Below are positions 8,427 through 16,259 of a stretch of 50,944 nt of DNA, in pieces. Every line of letters starts with the position of its first letter. Position 1 is the first letter of the stretch. Under the pieces are notes generated by a model. It was given only the letters and a program-made list of their open reading frames with translations. It was not told the origin of the DNA and did no database searches. Position numbers and translations under genes: made by a program. The stretch comes from JAPLDP01 sp964628285 (GTDB taxonomy: Bacteria; Bacteroidota; Bacteroidia; Bacteroidales; JAGONC01): the NCBI GenBank assembly GCA_964628285.1, contig CAZVNP010000020.1, positions 1-50,944 on the forward strand, written 5' to 3'.

Positions 8427-8798
8427 AACAAAAGTAGATTGTTTTTTGATCATTACAAAAGACAATTTTAATTTAGAATTATTATAAATTAGTGGTCGCA
8501 TTGACCCCTTTTGAAAAGCTGGTAGCTGACATAAGTCTCATTTTATATTAGTTAATAAAAAAATTCCCTCTTTAAACTTCAACATTCTTTGCGTTCTCTG
8601 CGCCACCTCTGCGACCTCTGCGGTCAAAAGAAACATTAGTTTCACTAAGTCAACCCACTGAAAATTTCCTGTATCGGAAATGTATCCCCATGAAAATCAT
8701 CCGGTATTTTATGTTAAATTTAAGCCATTCGACGGATATTCGGACCACATGCCACAAAAAGGCATAAGCTGATGTAACGGCTTTAACTCCATCTGTTT
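8427..8798. other. Divergent intergenic region between hoxF and the SDR gene
   Basis: Besides the hoxF promoter this stretch is AT-rich and holds a repeat at 8583-8629 with three TCTGCG units (CTCTGCGCCAC, CTCTGCGAC, CTCTGCGGTC), a type of dispersed intergenic repeat seen in many environmental bacterial genomes. A small inverted repeat ATTTCC-N6-GGAAAT lies at 8666-8683, upstream of the SDR gene. I see no clear promoter for that gene. Confidence 0.5.
8429..8459 (-). promoter_or_regulatory. Promoter of the hoxFUYH operon
   Basis: On the minus strand TTTG (8459-8456) is followed after exactly 19 bases by TACTTTTG (8436-8429), a full match to the Bacteroidota primary-sigma consensus TTTG-N19-TAnnTTTG. 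The start site would be near 8422, leaving an 85-base leader before hoxF that includes the Rex-like box. Confidence 0.75.
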
Positions 8799-10460
8799 AT
8801 GTCTGAGAATCATATATTAAAGAATATTGTGATCACGGGTGCATCAGGATTCATCGGTCGAAACCTGGTGGACTACATGAAGGACGACTTCAACCTGATA
8901 GCCATAGCCAGGCGTTCCAACATCGAAGCCGGCATCCCTTTCCATGCCAACATCAACTGGATACAATGGGATATTTCCAACAGGCAATCCTTTCACGAAG
9001 TGGTCGAGTACATAAAAAGTAAAGGAGGTGCGGAGTGCATCATTCACCTGGCAGGGTATTACGATTTTGAGTACACTGACAATCCCGAATATGAGAGGAC
9101 CAACGTCGAGGGCACGCGTAACATACTGGATCTTGGCAAACAGATTGGGATCAGGCACTTCATCTTTTCCAGCTCGCTGACGGTTTATAATTTCACCGCC
9201 AATGGAACTAAAATAACTGAAAAGAGCTCTCCCGGAGCTACTTTCGCTTATGCCGCCAGCAAGATCAAAGCCGAAGAGATAATCAAAACCTATGCTTCGT
9301 TTTTCACATGCTCCGTTGTGAGGTTCGCGGCTGTGTTCAGCGACTGGTGTGAATTCCCGCCATTGTACAAGTTCTTATCCATCTGGCTCGCCGGGCGATG
9401 GGATTCGAGGTTACTCGCCGGCATGGGCCTTTCGGCCATATCCTATATTCACATCGCCGATCTGATCAAACTCATTGTGGCCCTGATGAATGCCAGGGAA
9501 AACATCCTGCCCTACGATATTTTCCTGGCGAGCCCCGACGGTTGTCTCTCCCATCTTGAATTGTACCGTCATGCCACGCGTGGTTATTTCGGGCAGACGC
9601 AGGAGCCGGTGTTGATCCCGAAGTACCTGACCTATCCAGGGCTGATGTTCAAGCAGTTGTTAGGATGGCTCCACCTGACGCCCAAACCTTTCGAGAAGAA
9701 GTGGATGTTGCAATACATTGATATGACCCTCGATATTGACGCATCGTACACCCGTCAGATCCTCGGATGGGAACCCACACCACGTTACCATTTGCTGAGG
9801 CGCATGATTTTCCTGCTGGAGAAAATGAAAAGCCATCCCGCCGAATGGCTTGTCCGTAATGAAGAGGTACTGAAAACGACAGCCTACCGGCCGAACCTGA
9901 AAATTTATGAAGTGCTGGTCACCGAGAAAATGAGCATCATCGATATGATCATCAATGAGATCCATAAGAAATCAAATGTCCGGCGTTTTTCCAATTATCT
10001 GAAGATGGACATCATGGACCTCCAACGGGTGCTGAACAGCTTTTACCACCTCCTCATGGCCGTCGTCAGGACAGGGGATCAGAGCCTCATGTTGAAATAT
10101 ATCGATGATATCACCCTGCAGCGTTATGCCGAGGGGTTCGATAAGGATGAGATCATCCATCTGCTGATCCTTGCCGACGGTATCGTCTCATCGGAGCTTT
10201 ATCAGAACAATGCACTAAAAGGACTGGACCAGGAGATATATGATTACATCAGCCTGACCATCCAGCTGGCCTGCGATGAAATAGAAGACACCTATGAAAA
10301 CCTGGCTCATACCTTATCCCATTACAATATATCGGGGACACCAGTGCTGTTCGACCAGAAGAAGAGAGCCGAGATGATCAAAAAGCTGAGCATCTTCTAC
10401 CAGGACTCCACCGGTAATAACAAAGCAGGCGAAACGTCACTTCCTGGCGACCGACCGTAA
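8799..10460 (+). CDS. NAD(P)-dependent epimerase/dehydratase (extended SDR) with a helical C-terminal domain
   Basis: Residues 1-330 form an extended short-chain dehydrogenase: TGASGFIG near the N-terminus binds NAD(P), IIHLAGYYDF matches the NNAG-type strand, FSSSLTVY gives the catalytic Ser and YAASK the Tyr-x3-Lys pair. The remaining about 190 residues are outside the SDR fold. They are helical, with the stretch MLKYIDDITLQRYAEGFDKDEIIHLL, and resemble in pattern the N-terminal sensor domain of RsbR/RsbRD stressosome proteins; this is inference. The substrate is unknown. The gene runs opposite to both hydrogenase operons and its last 24 bases overlap the end of mvhA tail to tail. Confidence 0.75.
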   Translation: MSENHILKNIVITGASGFIGRNLVDYMKDDFNLIAIARRSNIEAGIPFHANINWIQWDISNRQSFHEVVEYIKSKGGAECIIHLAGYYDFEYTDNPEYERTNVEGTRNILDLGKQIGIRHFIFSSSLTVYNFTANGTKITEKSSPGATFAYAASKIKAEEIIKTYASFFTCSVVRFAAVFSDWCEFPPLYKFLSIWLAGRWDSRLLAGMGLSAISYIHIADLIKLIVALMNARENILPYDIFLASPDGCLSHLELYRHATRGYFGQTQEPVLIPKYLTYPGLMFKQLLGWLHLTPKPFEKKWMLQYIDMTLDIDASYTRQILGWEPTPRYHLLRRMIFLLEKMKSHPAEWLVRNEEVLKTTAYRPNLKIYEVLVTEKMSIIDMIINEIHKKSNVRRFSNYLKMDIMDLQRVLNSFYHLLMAVVRTGDQSLMLKYIDDITLQRYAEGFDKDEIIHLLILADGIVSSELYQNNALKGLDQEIYDYISLTIQLACDEIEDTYENLAHTLSHYNISGTPVLFDQKKRAEMIKKLSIFYQDSTGNNKAGETSLPGDRP

Positions 10461-11900
10461 CAGTTTGCCACGGTGATCACGTATATTGACGGCTAAGGGC
10501 ATCTCACCGGGCAGGTGATGTGTGGCACAGGAAAAACAGGGATCATAGGCCCGGAAAGCCATCTCGATCATGTTCAGCGTTCCCTCGCTCAACTCCGTTC
10601 CCTTTTTGATCAAGCCCTTAGCAGCTTTTTTTATCGACATGCAGATGGCCGCATTGTTGTTGGTCGTCCCCACGATCAGGTTGGCCTTGGTCACGATGCC
10701 TTTCTTATCTGTCCAGTAATGATGAGTGAGGGTACCCCGTTGGGCTTCCACGATGCCGACGCCTTCATCGGGGACATGAGTGATAGGGGCTCTGAGCTCT
10801 TTACCGGTGATATCGGGATCGCGTACCAGCTCCAGGGCTCTCTCCGAAGCATACAGCAACTCGATGAGGCGTGCCCAGTGCATGGCCATGGTGGCATGCA
10901 CCGGTTTGCCGCCCAGGGTGGCATACATCCTGCTGTACTCGGCCTGCGCCAGCGGCGTGGCCATGCCATCGGCCGCATTCAGCCTGGATAAGGGCGTGGC
11001 ATGGTAAACGGACGAATCCTGGCCGTCGATAAAACCTTTCCATCCGATCTTCCTGATGTAAGGGAATTTCAGGTAACTCCACGGCTCCACATGCTCGGCG
11101 ATAAATTCAGTATATTCGGGAGGTTCATAAGTGAACATCTCTACGCCTTTCGTATCGACCACACGCACACGGCCGTCATAGAAGTTCACCTTGTTGTTTT
11201 TATCCACCAGGCCCATCGAATGGAGGGTCAGGTGATAGGGACCGTTGAGGATGATCTCCAGGTAATCGGGGTTGGACAAAACGATGTTATCAAAGAGCTG
11301 CAGGGAAAATTTGGCGAATTCGACAAAGCTCTTGGTTTTTTCCTCGAGGCTATCGCGTTCGGCTTCGGTGATTCCTTTTCTGACGCCTCCCGGCACATTG
11401 AGCACGACATGGGTCTGGTGTCCGCCCATCATGGCCTGTATCTCCTGGGCCATACGGCGCTGTTTGATGACCTCCGTGGCCACCTCCAGGCCCACCTTGC
11501 CGATGAGGCCGATGATGTTGCGCTCGGCGGGGCTGGCGGTGGGGCCCATCACAAAATCAGGTGCCGCCAGGGCATAAAAATGAGCGATGTGGCTATGCAC
11601 GAAATGAGCCATGTAGAAAAGCTCTCTTATTTTCTTTGCCGTTGGTGGCGGCTCCACGTGGAAGACGGCATCCGTCGCTTTGCCTGAGGCCATGTGATGA
11701 CATCCCGGACAGACACCGCAGATTTTTGTCACTATCTGCGACAGCTCCTCCACGGGACGGCCTTCACAGAATTTCTCAAATCCTCTGAGTTCAGGGACCT
11801 GGAAAAAGGCGTTCTCCACATCGCCGTCATCATTAAGGAAAATCTCGATTTTCCCATGACCTTCCAGGCGTGTTATCGGATCGATCTGGATGTGTTTCAT
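10437..11900 (-). CDS. mvhA: Group 3c-like [NiFe]-hydrogenase large subunit (MvhA type)
   Basis: The catalytic subunit of a second, cytoplasmic [NiFe]-hydrogenase, 487 residues. Nickel ligands are Cys61/Cys64 in KICGVCPGCHHMASGKA and Cys455/Cys458 in DPCFSCATH; a 26-residue tail after His461 must be cleaved. Association with MvhG, MvhD and HdrA-type flavoproteins identifies the class as the F420-non-reducing, Hdr-linked type, although a group 3c label needs a tree. It is the last gene of the operon and its start overlaps mvhG by four bases. It differs from HoxH in both cysteine motifs, so it is not a recent copy. Confidence 0.92.
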   Translation of the reverse strand: MKHIQIDPITRLEGHGKIEIFLNDDGDVENAFFQVPELRGFEKFCEGRPVEELSQIVTKICGVCPGCHHMASGKATDAVFHVEPPPTAKKIRELFYMAHFVHSHIAHFYALAAPDFVMGPTASPAERNIIGLIGKVGLEVATEVIKQRRMAQEIQAMMGGHQTHVVLNVPGGVRKGITEAERDSLEEKTKSFVEFAKFSLQLFDNIVLSNPDYLEIILNGPYHLTLHSMGLVDKNNKVNFYDGRVRVVDTKGVEMFTYEPPEYTEFIAEHVEPWSYLKFPYIRKIGWKGFIDGQDSSVYHATPLSRLNAADGMATPLAQAEYSRMYATLGGKPVHATMAMHWARLIELLYASERALELVRDPDITGKELRAPITHVPDEGVGIVEAQRGTLTHHYWTDKKGIVTKANLIVGTTNNNAAICMSIKKAAKGLIKKGTELSEGTLNMIEMAFRAYDPCFSCATHHLPGEMPLAVNIRDHRGKLLRSVARK

Positions 11901-12883
11901 GTTAATTTCCTCCGGATTAATGAACTGGGTAAACTAAAGCGGTAGAAAGTACCGGCGGGATCGGCGATCTGATCGATGATGCTTTCGATCTCTGCGGGGT
12001 CGTTTGAGTCAATCATCGTCGCTATGGCCGACATCATCTTGGCGCCGGGATCCTGCACGTCGGGCGGGGGGCCATAACATCCCCGGCAGGGTGCGCCGCC
12101 TTTGATGCAGCGTGTGCCGCAGCCGCTGCGCGTGGCCGGTCCCATACACAGAAAACCCTGCTCCAGAAAACAGGTCACACCGTCGTCTTCTTTTTCATAG
12201 GGACGGTAAAAATGCTTAATCAATTTCTTATCGCTTTTTTTACGTTCGCATTCATCACATTGCGATTTTTCTCTGGCGCCTATCACCGTATTTTTCAACG
12301 GCAACTTGGCTCCTGAGAAGACGGCACTCAGCACTTCCACCAAACGTTCCGTTTGCGGAGGGCAGCCCGGAATATAATAATCCACGCATACCACTTCGTT
12401 CAGCGGCATGACATCATTAAAGAAAACAGGGAGCTCCAGTTTGTACCCGTTCGTCTGACATCCGGGTTGCGGCAAGACCTTTTCAGGATTTTGTGTCGAT
12501 TCGCTTTCGATATAGGCTCTGCCTAAGATGCTCTGTTTGTTGGAAAAGTTGGCCAATCCAGGTATCCCGCCCATGTGGGCACAGGAACCATAGGCGATGA
12601 GGATCTTGGATTTAAGCCTGAGCAACCTGGCCATGTGCTCATTCTCACTGTTACGGATGGCGCCGTTGAACAGGGTGATGTCTATCGCGCTTTCCTGCAT
12701 GTTCTCGATATCCTTGTATTTGGTATCCAGGGCTATAGGCCAGAAGACCAATTCAGCCGACTCGAGGATGGTCAACAATTTCTCATGGACGTCGAGGACG
12801 GAGACGCAGCAGCCTCCGCAGGCGGCAGCCCAGTACACGGCTATTTTCAGTTTAGGTTTATGAATCTCTTTTGGCATAACCAT
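11897..12883 (-). CDS. mvhG: Group 3c-like hydrogenase small subunit (MvhG type)
   Basis: MvhG carries the iron-sulfur relay from the NiFe site to MvhD. The N-terminal WAAACGGCCVSVLD motif, GSCAHMGG, LPQPGCQ and YIPGCPP supply the proximal cluster and flanking cysteines; a C-terminal cysteine-rich region (CDECERK, CFLEQGFLCMGPATRSGCGTRC, GAPCRGCYGPP) gives two further [4Fe-4S] sites typical of the longer MvhG/FrhG family. There is no signal peptide. The ATG at 12883 is nine bases downstream of the mvhD stop and is preferred to the frame's upstream ATG at 12928, which would overlap mvhD by 37 bases; the ATG at 12877 is also possible. Confidence 0.92.
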   Translation of the reverse strand: MVMPKEIHKPKLKIAVYWAAACGGCCVSVLDVHEKLLTILESAELVFWPIALDTKYKDIENMQESAIDITLFNGAIRNSENEHMARLLRLKSKILIAYGSCAHMGGIPGLANFSNKQSILGRAYIESESTQNPEKVLPQPGCQTNGYKLELPVFFNDVMPLNEVVCVDYYIPGCPPQTERLVEVLSAVFSGAKLPLKNTVIGAREKSQCDECERKKSDKKLIKHFYRPYEKEDDGVTCFLEQGFLCMGPATRSGCGTRCIKGGAPCRGCYGPPPDVQDPGAKMMSAIATMIDSNDPAEIESIIDQIADPAGTFYRFSLPSSLIRRKLT

Positions 12884-12891
12884 TATATCAT

Positions 12892-13317
12892 TTATGTTAA
12901 TTTCTCCATGACTTCTTTCACCCGGCACGGGCCTATTGCCTTGATGATACCGGTGTATTTATCCACGAGCTCGGCAAACTGTTTTCCTTCGCTGGCGCTG
13001 ATCCATTCGAGGCGCAGGCGCTCTTTCTCAATGCCCATCTGCTGGATATATTTCTGTAACAGGTGGTAGCGTCGCAAGCATTTGTAGTTGCCGGTCTGGT
13101 AGTGGCAGTCCCCAGGGTGGCAGCCGCAGATGAGCACCCCGTCGGCGCCTTTTCTGAAAGCTTTAAGGACGAATGTGGGATCAATGCGGCCGGAGCACAT
13201 CACACGGATGATACGTATATTGGCACTGTATTTCATGCGGGAAGTGCCCGCCAGGTCGGCACCGGTATATGAACACCAGTTGCACAGGAAAGATAAAATT
13301 GTCGGTTCAAAATCCAT
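12892..13317 (-). CDS. mvhD: MvhD/FlpD-type [2Fe-2S] electron-transfer subunit
   Basis: MvhD passes electrons between the hydrogenase pair and HdrA. The 141-residue protein shows the full family cysteine set: FLCNWCSYTGAD near residue 10, RVMCSGR near 40, and GVLICGCHPGDCHYQTGN near 61-78, followed by a Cys in GNYKC. The ATG at 13317 begins two bases after the stop of the upstream flavoprotein gene; the TTG at 13323 overlaps that stop and is less likely. In Qmo complexes this domain is fused to QmoB; here it is a free subunit, as in methanogen Mvh. Confidence 0.94.
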   Translation of the reverse strand: MDFEPTILSFLCNWCSYTGADLAGTSRMKYSANIRIIRVMCSGRIDPTFVLKAFRKGADGVLICGCHPGDCHYQTGNYKCLRRYHLLQKYIQQMGIEKERLRLEWISASEGKQFAELVDKYTGIIKAIGPCRVKEVMEKLT

Positions 13318-13319
13318 AG

Positions 13320-15062
13320 TCAAATCTCCATTAATTCAAGTGATTTAGTGATGATGCCGTCAATCTCCGACAGGATCTGCTGGTCGGTGAAATGCCTGGT
13401 CCTGATGGCGCCTGTGGGGCACGTCGAGCCGCATGTTCCGCAACCTTTGCAGAGCACCTCGTTGACGACGGATATTTTCTTCTTTTCATCAAAGCTGATG
13501 GCTGTGTAAGGGCAAACGCTGATGCAGGTCTGGCAGCCGCAACATATCTCTTCATTCACCATGGCTGTGATGACCTCCATGTTGACCATGCCCTGGTTTA
13601 TGGTGGCCAGTACCCTGGCGGCCGCGGCACGTGCCTGCGACACGGCGTGCGGGATGTCCTTGGGTGCCTGGCAGGTGCCCACAATGTACACCCCCTCGGT
13701 GGTGGTGGCCACAGGATCCAACTTGGGATGACGCTCAATAAAAAATTCGTTGCCGCAAAGCGTCACCCCTGCCGTATGCGAGAGTTCCCTCGCGTCCTCA
13801 TGAGCCTCCATGGCAACCATCAGGATGACCAGATCGGCCGCCACAAGCACCTTCTCGCCTGAGAGCTTTTCATCCACCTCGATGACCATATCCTTATATT
13901 CACCCGGTTTACCGTCCCTGATACATGGCAGTTGATGACGCTGGTCAAACATCAGGAACGTGACATTCCTGCGGGCCGTTTTTGAATAGAGCTCTTCGCA
14001 ATCCTTTCCGAAGGCTCTCATATCGGCATACAACTGATAAATGTAAGCATCGGGCAAAGCCGCACGTATCTGGTTCGAATATTTCAGGGCCGTGGAACAA
14101 CAGGTGCGGGAACAATATTCATGATAGGTGGAATTACGGCTCCCGACACAATGAATGATGGCCACATGCCTGGGACGTGTGCCCTTACTGGTGGTGATGT
14201 TGCCATTTTTCAGCATCTGCTCGAACTCGAAGGAAGTGATGACATCGGCGTATTTGCAATAACCGTAGTTTTCTATCACCGAAGGATCGAAAGGCTTAAG
14301 ACCTGTGGCGATGATGATGTTGCCGAAGCCGATGTTCACCTCTTCACCGTTATAAGAAAGTCTGGTTCTGAAATTACCCATGTAGCCGAAGATATCCTGC
14401 ACTTTTGTGCCCAGGAAGACCTTTATGCCGGGGTGGTTCACCACGCGGTGCATAATCTCCTGGATCATTTGATGGGCGCTGTCAAAATGAGGATAAGTCA
14501 GATCAACTTCCTTCACGATACCTCCCAGGTGATCTTGTTTCTCGACGAGGTATACTTTCTTTCCTGCATCGGCTATTTCGAGTGCCGCGGTCATGCCTGC
14601 GATGCCGCCACCGATGACCAGCGTTGCAGGATTGATGTCCACCATGCGTTTGTCAAGGGATTCGTGATAACGCACCCTGTTAACGGCCGCCGCCACCAAA
14701 GCCTTGGCTTTTTTGGTCGCATCGACCCGGTCGTTATGAACCCAGGAGACCTGCTCACGGATGTTGGCCATCTCAAGCATATAAGGATTCAATCCCGCAT
14801 TATCCAGAGCTTTCCTGAAAGTCAGCTCATGGATGCGTGGCGAACAGGCCGAAACGACAATCCTGTTCAGCTTGAACTCTCTGATATCATTCATGATCAA
14901 ATCCTGACCTGGATCGGAACACATGTATTTATAATTTCTTGCGATGATAACATCCTGCAATCCGGATATATCCGCGGTGACATCTTCCACATCGACCATC
15001 TTGGCGATGTTGGAACCGCACCAGCAGATATAAACACCTATTCTTATTTCTTCCATAGACAT
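13320..15062 (-). CDS. HdrA-like flavoprotein with N-terminal cluster domain and C-terminal ferredoxin pair
   Basis: A 580-residue FAD protein of the HdrA/QmoA family. Residues 1-130 match the HdrA N-terminal domain (YICWCGSNIA with Cys13/Cys15, YMCSDPGQDLI with Cys48, SACSPRIHE with Cys73). FAD binding starts at VIGGGIAGMTAALE (about 148). Residues 507-553 hold two [4Fe-4S] motifs, CCGCQTCISVCPYTAI and CKGCGTCGSTCP. The central cluster insert of canonical HdrA is missing: the usual LDCAAC position reads FDSAHQM. The partner flavoprotein encoded upstream has exactly the part missing here. The gene lies between the qmoC-like gene and mvhD; spacing on both sides is under ten bases. Confidence 0.9.
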   Translation of the reverse strand: MSMEEIRIGVYICWCGSNIAKMVDVEDVTADISGLQDVIIARNYKYMCSDPGQDLIMNDIREFKLNRIVVSACSPRIHELTFRKALDNAGLNPYMLEMANIREQVSWVHNDRVDATKKAKALVAAAVNRVRYHESLDKRMVDINPATLVIGGGIAGMTAALEIADAGKKVYLVEKQDHLGGIVKEVDLTYPHFDSAHQMIQEIMHRVVNHPGIKVFLGTKVQDIFGYMGNFRTRLSYNGEEVNIGFGNIIIATGLKPFDPSVIENYGYCKYADVITSFEFEQMLKNGNITTSKGTRPRHVAIIHCVGSRNSTYHEYCSRTCCSTALKYSNQIRAALPDAYIYQLYADMRAFGKDCEELYSKTARRNVTFLMFDQRHQLPCIRDGKPGEYKDMVIEVDEKLSGEKVLVAADLVILMVAMEAHEDARELSHTAGVTLCGNEFFIERHPKLDPVATTTEGVYIVGTCQAPKDIPHAVSQARAAAARVLATINQGMVNMEVITAMVNEEICCGCQTCISVCPYTAISFDEKKKISVVNEVLCKGCGTCGSTCPTGAIRTRHFTDQQILSEIDGIITKSLELMEI

Positions 15063-15068
15063 TATTTT

Positions 15069-16256
15069 TTACGCAGCTATCAATGTATTCTCTTTTTTAT
15101 CCCTTATGTGGGCCACCTTCTTGAGTCGGTAGAAATAAATGGCAAACGGTCTGTAGGCCAGGTGTGACCATTTGGAGAAGGGTACCTCGATGATGATCAT
15201 GGGCACCAGAACCGACATGTGGAAGACAAAGGCCAGGTAAGTGGCCGCGGGTAACCCGCTGATCCTGAAAATATGCACCAGGATGCCGCTGACGGTGGTC
15301 AGACCCAGCATGATGATGAAAAGCCAGTCGGTGGAGTGAGAGTATTTGAATTTGATGTCCGTTTTCTTTATCCTTTCATAGGCAGCCACCGACAGGAAAT
15401 AGAGTATCCCGAAGGTGGCGTAATAACCCAGCAACCGTTGCCAGTGAAACCAACTGTACACGGTTTCAGTCTGGAACTTTTTTAAGAGGGCCACAATAAA
15501 GATAAACATGATGGTGTAGCCGGACATCAACAGGAAGTGCCCCAGCCAGTATTTCCTGCGGTCACATTTGCGGAATTTGGCCTGGGTGGCGAAGTTGAAG
15601 ATAAGATTCCAGAATTCGGTGAAATAGGCATAAAAAGGCACTTTTATCCTGTGATCCCTGAGGATGGTCATCTGGAACATGTGAAGGATATTGGTGATGA
15701 GAAGGCCTCCCACAATGACGGCCATGATCCAGTCGGCCAGTTCAATGACATGAACAAACTGCCCCGGTGCCAGAGCCGTCAGGCTGTTGATCATCACGCC
15801 TCCCTGAGCATTGACGAAATCCTGCGGCCTGGAGAATATGGCCGCCAACGGTGTCAGGAAAATGAAAAACATGGCGGCCACGAGCACAAAGAGCACTGAC
15901 ACCACCCCCATCTCCCAGAACTTGGAGGTATAGAATTTCTTCGACAGCCCTGTCCAGTCGTATAATGAAGTGAGGTAACGCCGCAACGACATCATGATCT
16001 CGGCAGGGTTGGCATCCCTGGGACATGTCTCCGAACATTCCCCGCAATAATAGCATAACCACGGGTCGAGGTTGGCCGAAATGCTCTTATGTAATCCGAG
16101 ATGAACCTGTTTGATGATCCGTCGCGGAAAGAGGAAGTTCTCCTCGGTGAGCTTGCAGATGGCACTGCAGTTACCGCACTGAAAACATTCGTTCCAGTCC
16201 TTTACGCCAAACTTCAATATATCGGCTTTAATATCATTATTGACTAACTGGTACAT
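15069..16256 (-). CDS. qmoC: QmoC-like membrane subunit: HdrC iron-sulfur domain fused to cytochrome b domain
   Basis: Residues 20-80 form an HdrC-like double [4Fe-4S] domain: Cys24, 27, 30, 34 in CFQCGNCSAIC and Cys68, 71, 74, 78 in CYYCGECSETC. After a linker, the C-terminal 280 residues contain about six hydrophobic helices with several histidines placed inside or next to them (NILHMFQ, WLGHFLLM, WFHWQRLLGY, GILVHIF, FVFHMSV), as expected for a di-heme, quinone-reactive cytochrome b of the HdrE/QmoC type. It would anchor the flavoproteins and hydrogenase at the inner face of the membrane and exchange electrons with menaquinone. The symbol is by domain architecture; the partner is not adenylyl-sulfate reductase here but a hydrogenase. 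Confidence 0.88.
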   Translation of the reverse strand: MYQLVNNDIKADILKFGVKDWNECFQCGNCSAICKLTEENFLFPRRIIKQVHLGLHKSISANLDPWLCYYCGECSETCPRDANPAEIMMSLRRYLTSLYDWTGLSKKFYTSKFWEMGVVSVLFVLVAAMFFIFLTPLAAIFSRPQDFVNAQGGVMINSLTALAPGQFVHVIELADWIMAVIVGGLLITNILHMFQMTILRDHRIKVPFYAYFTEFWNLIFNFATQAKFRKCDRRKYWLGHFLLMSGYTIMFIFIVALLKKFQTETVYSWFHWQRLLGYYATFGILYFLSVAAYERIKKTDIKFKYSHSTDWLFIIMLGLTTVSGILVHIFRISGLPAATYLAFVFHMSVLVPMIIIEVPFSKWSHLAYRPFAIYFYRLKKVAHIRDKKENTLIAA

Positions 16257-16259
16257 AAA

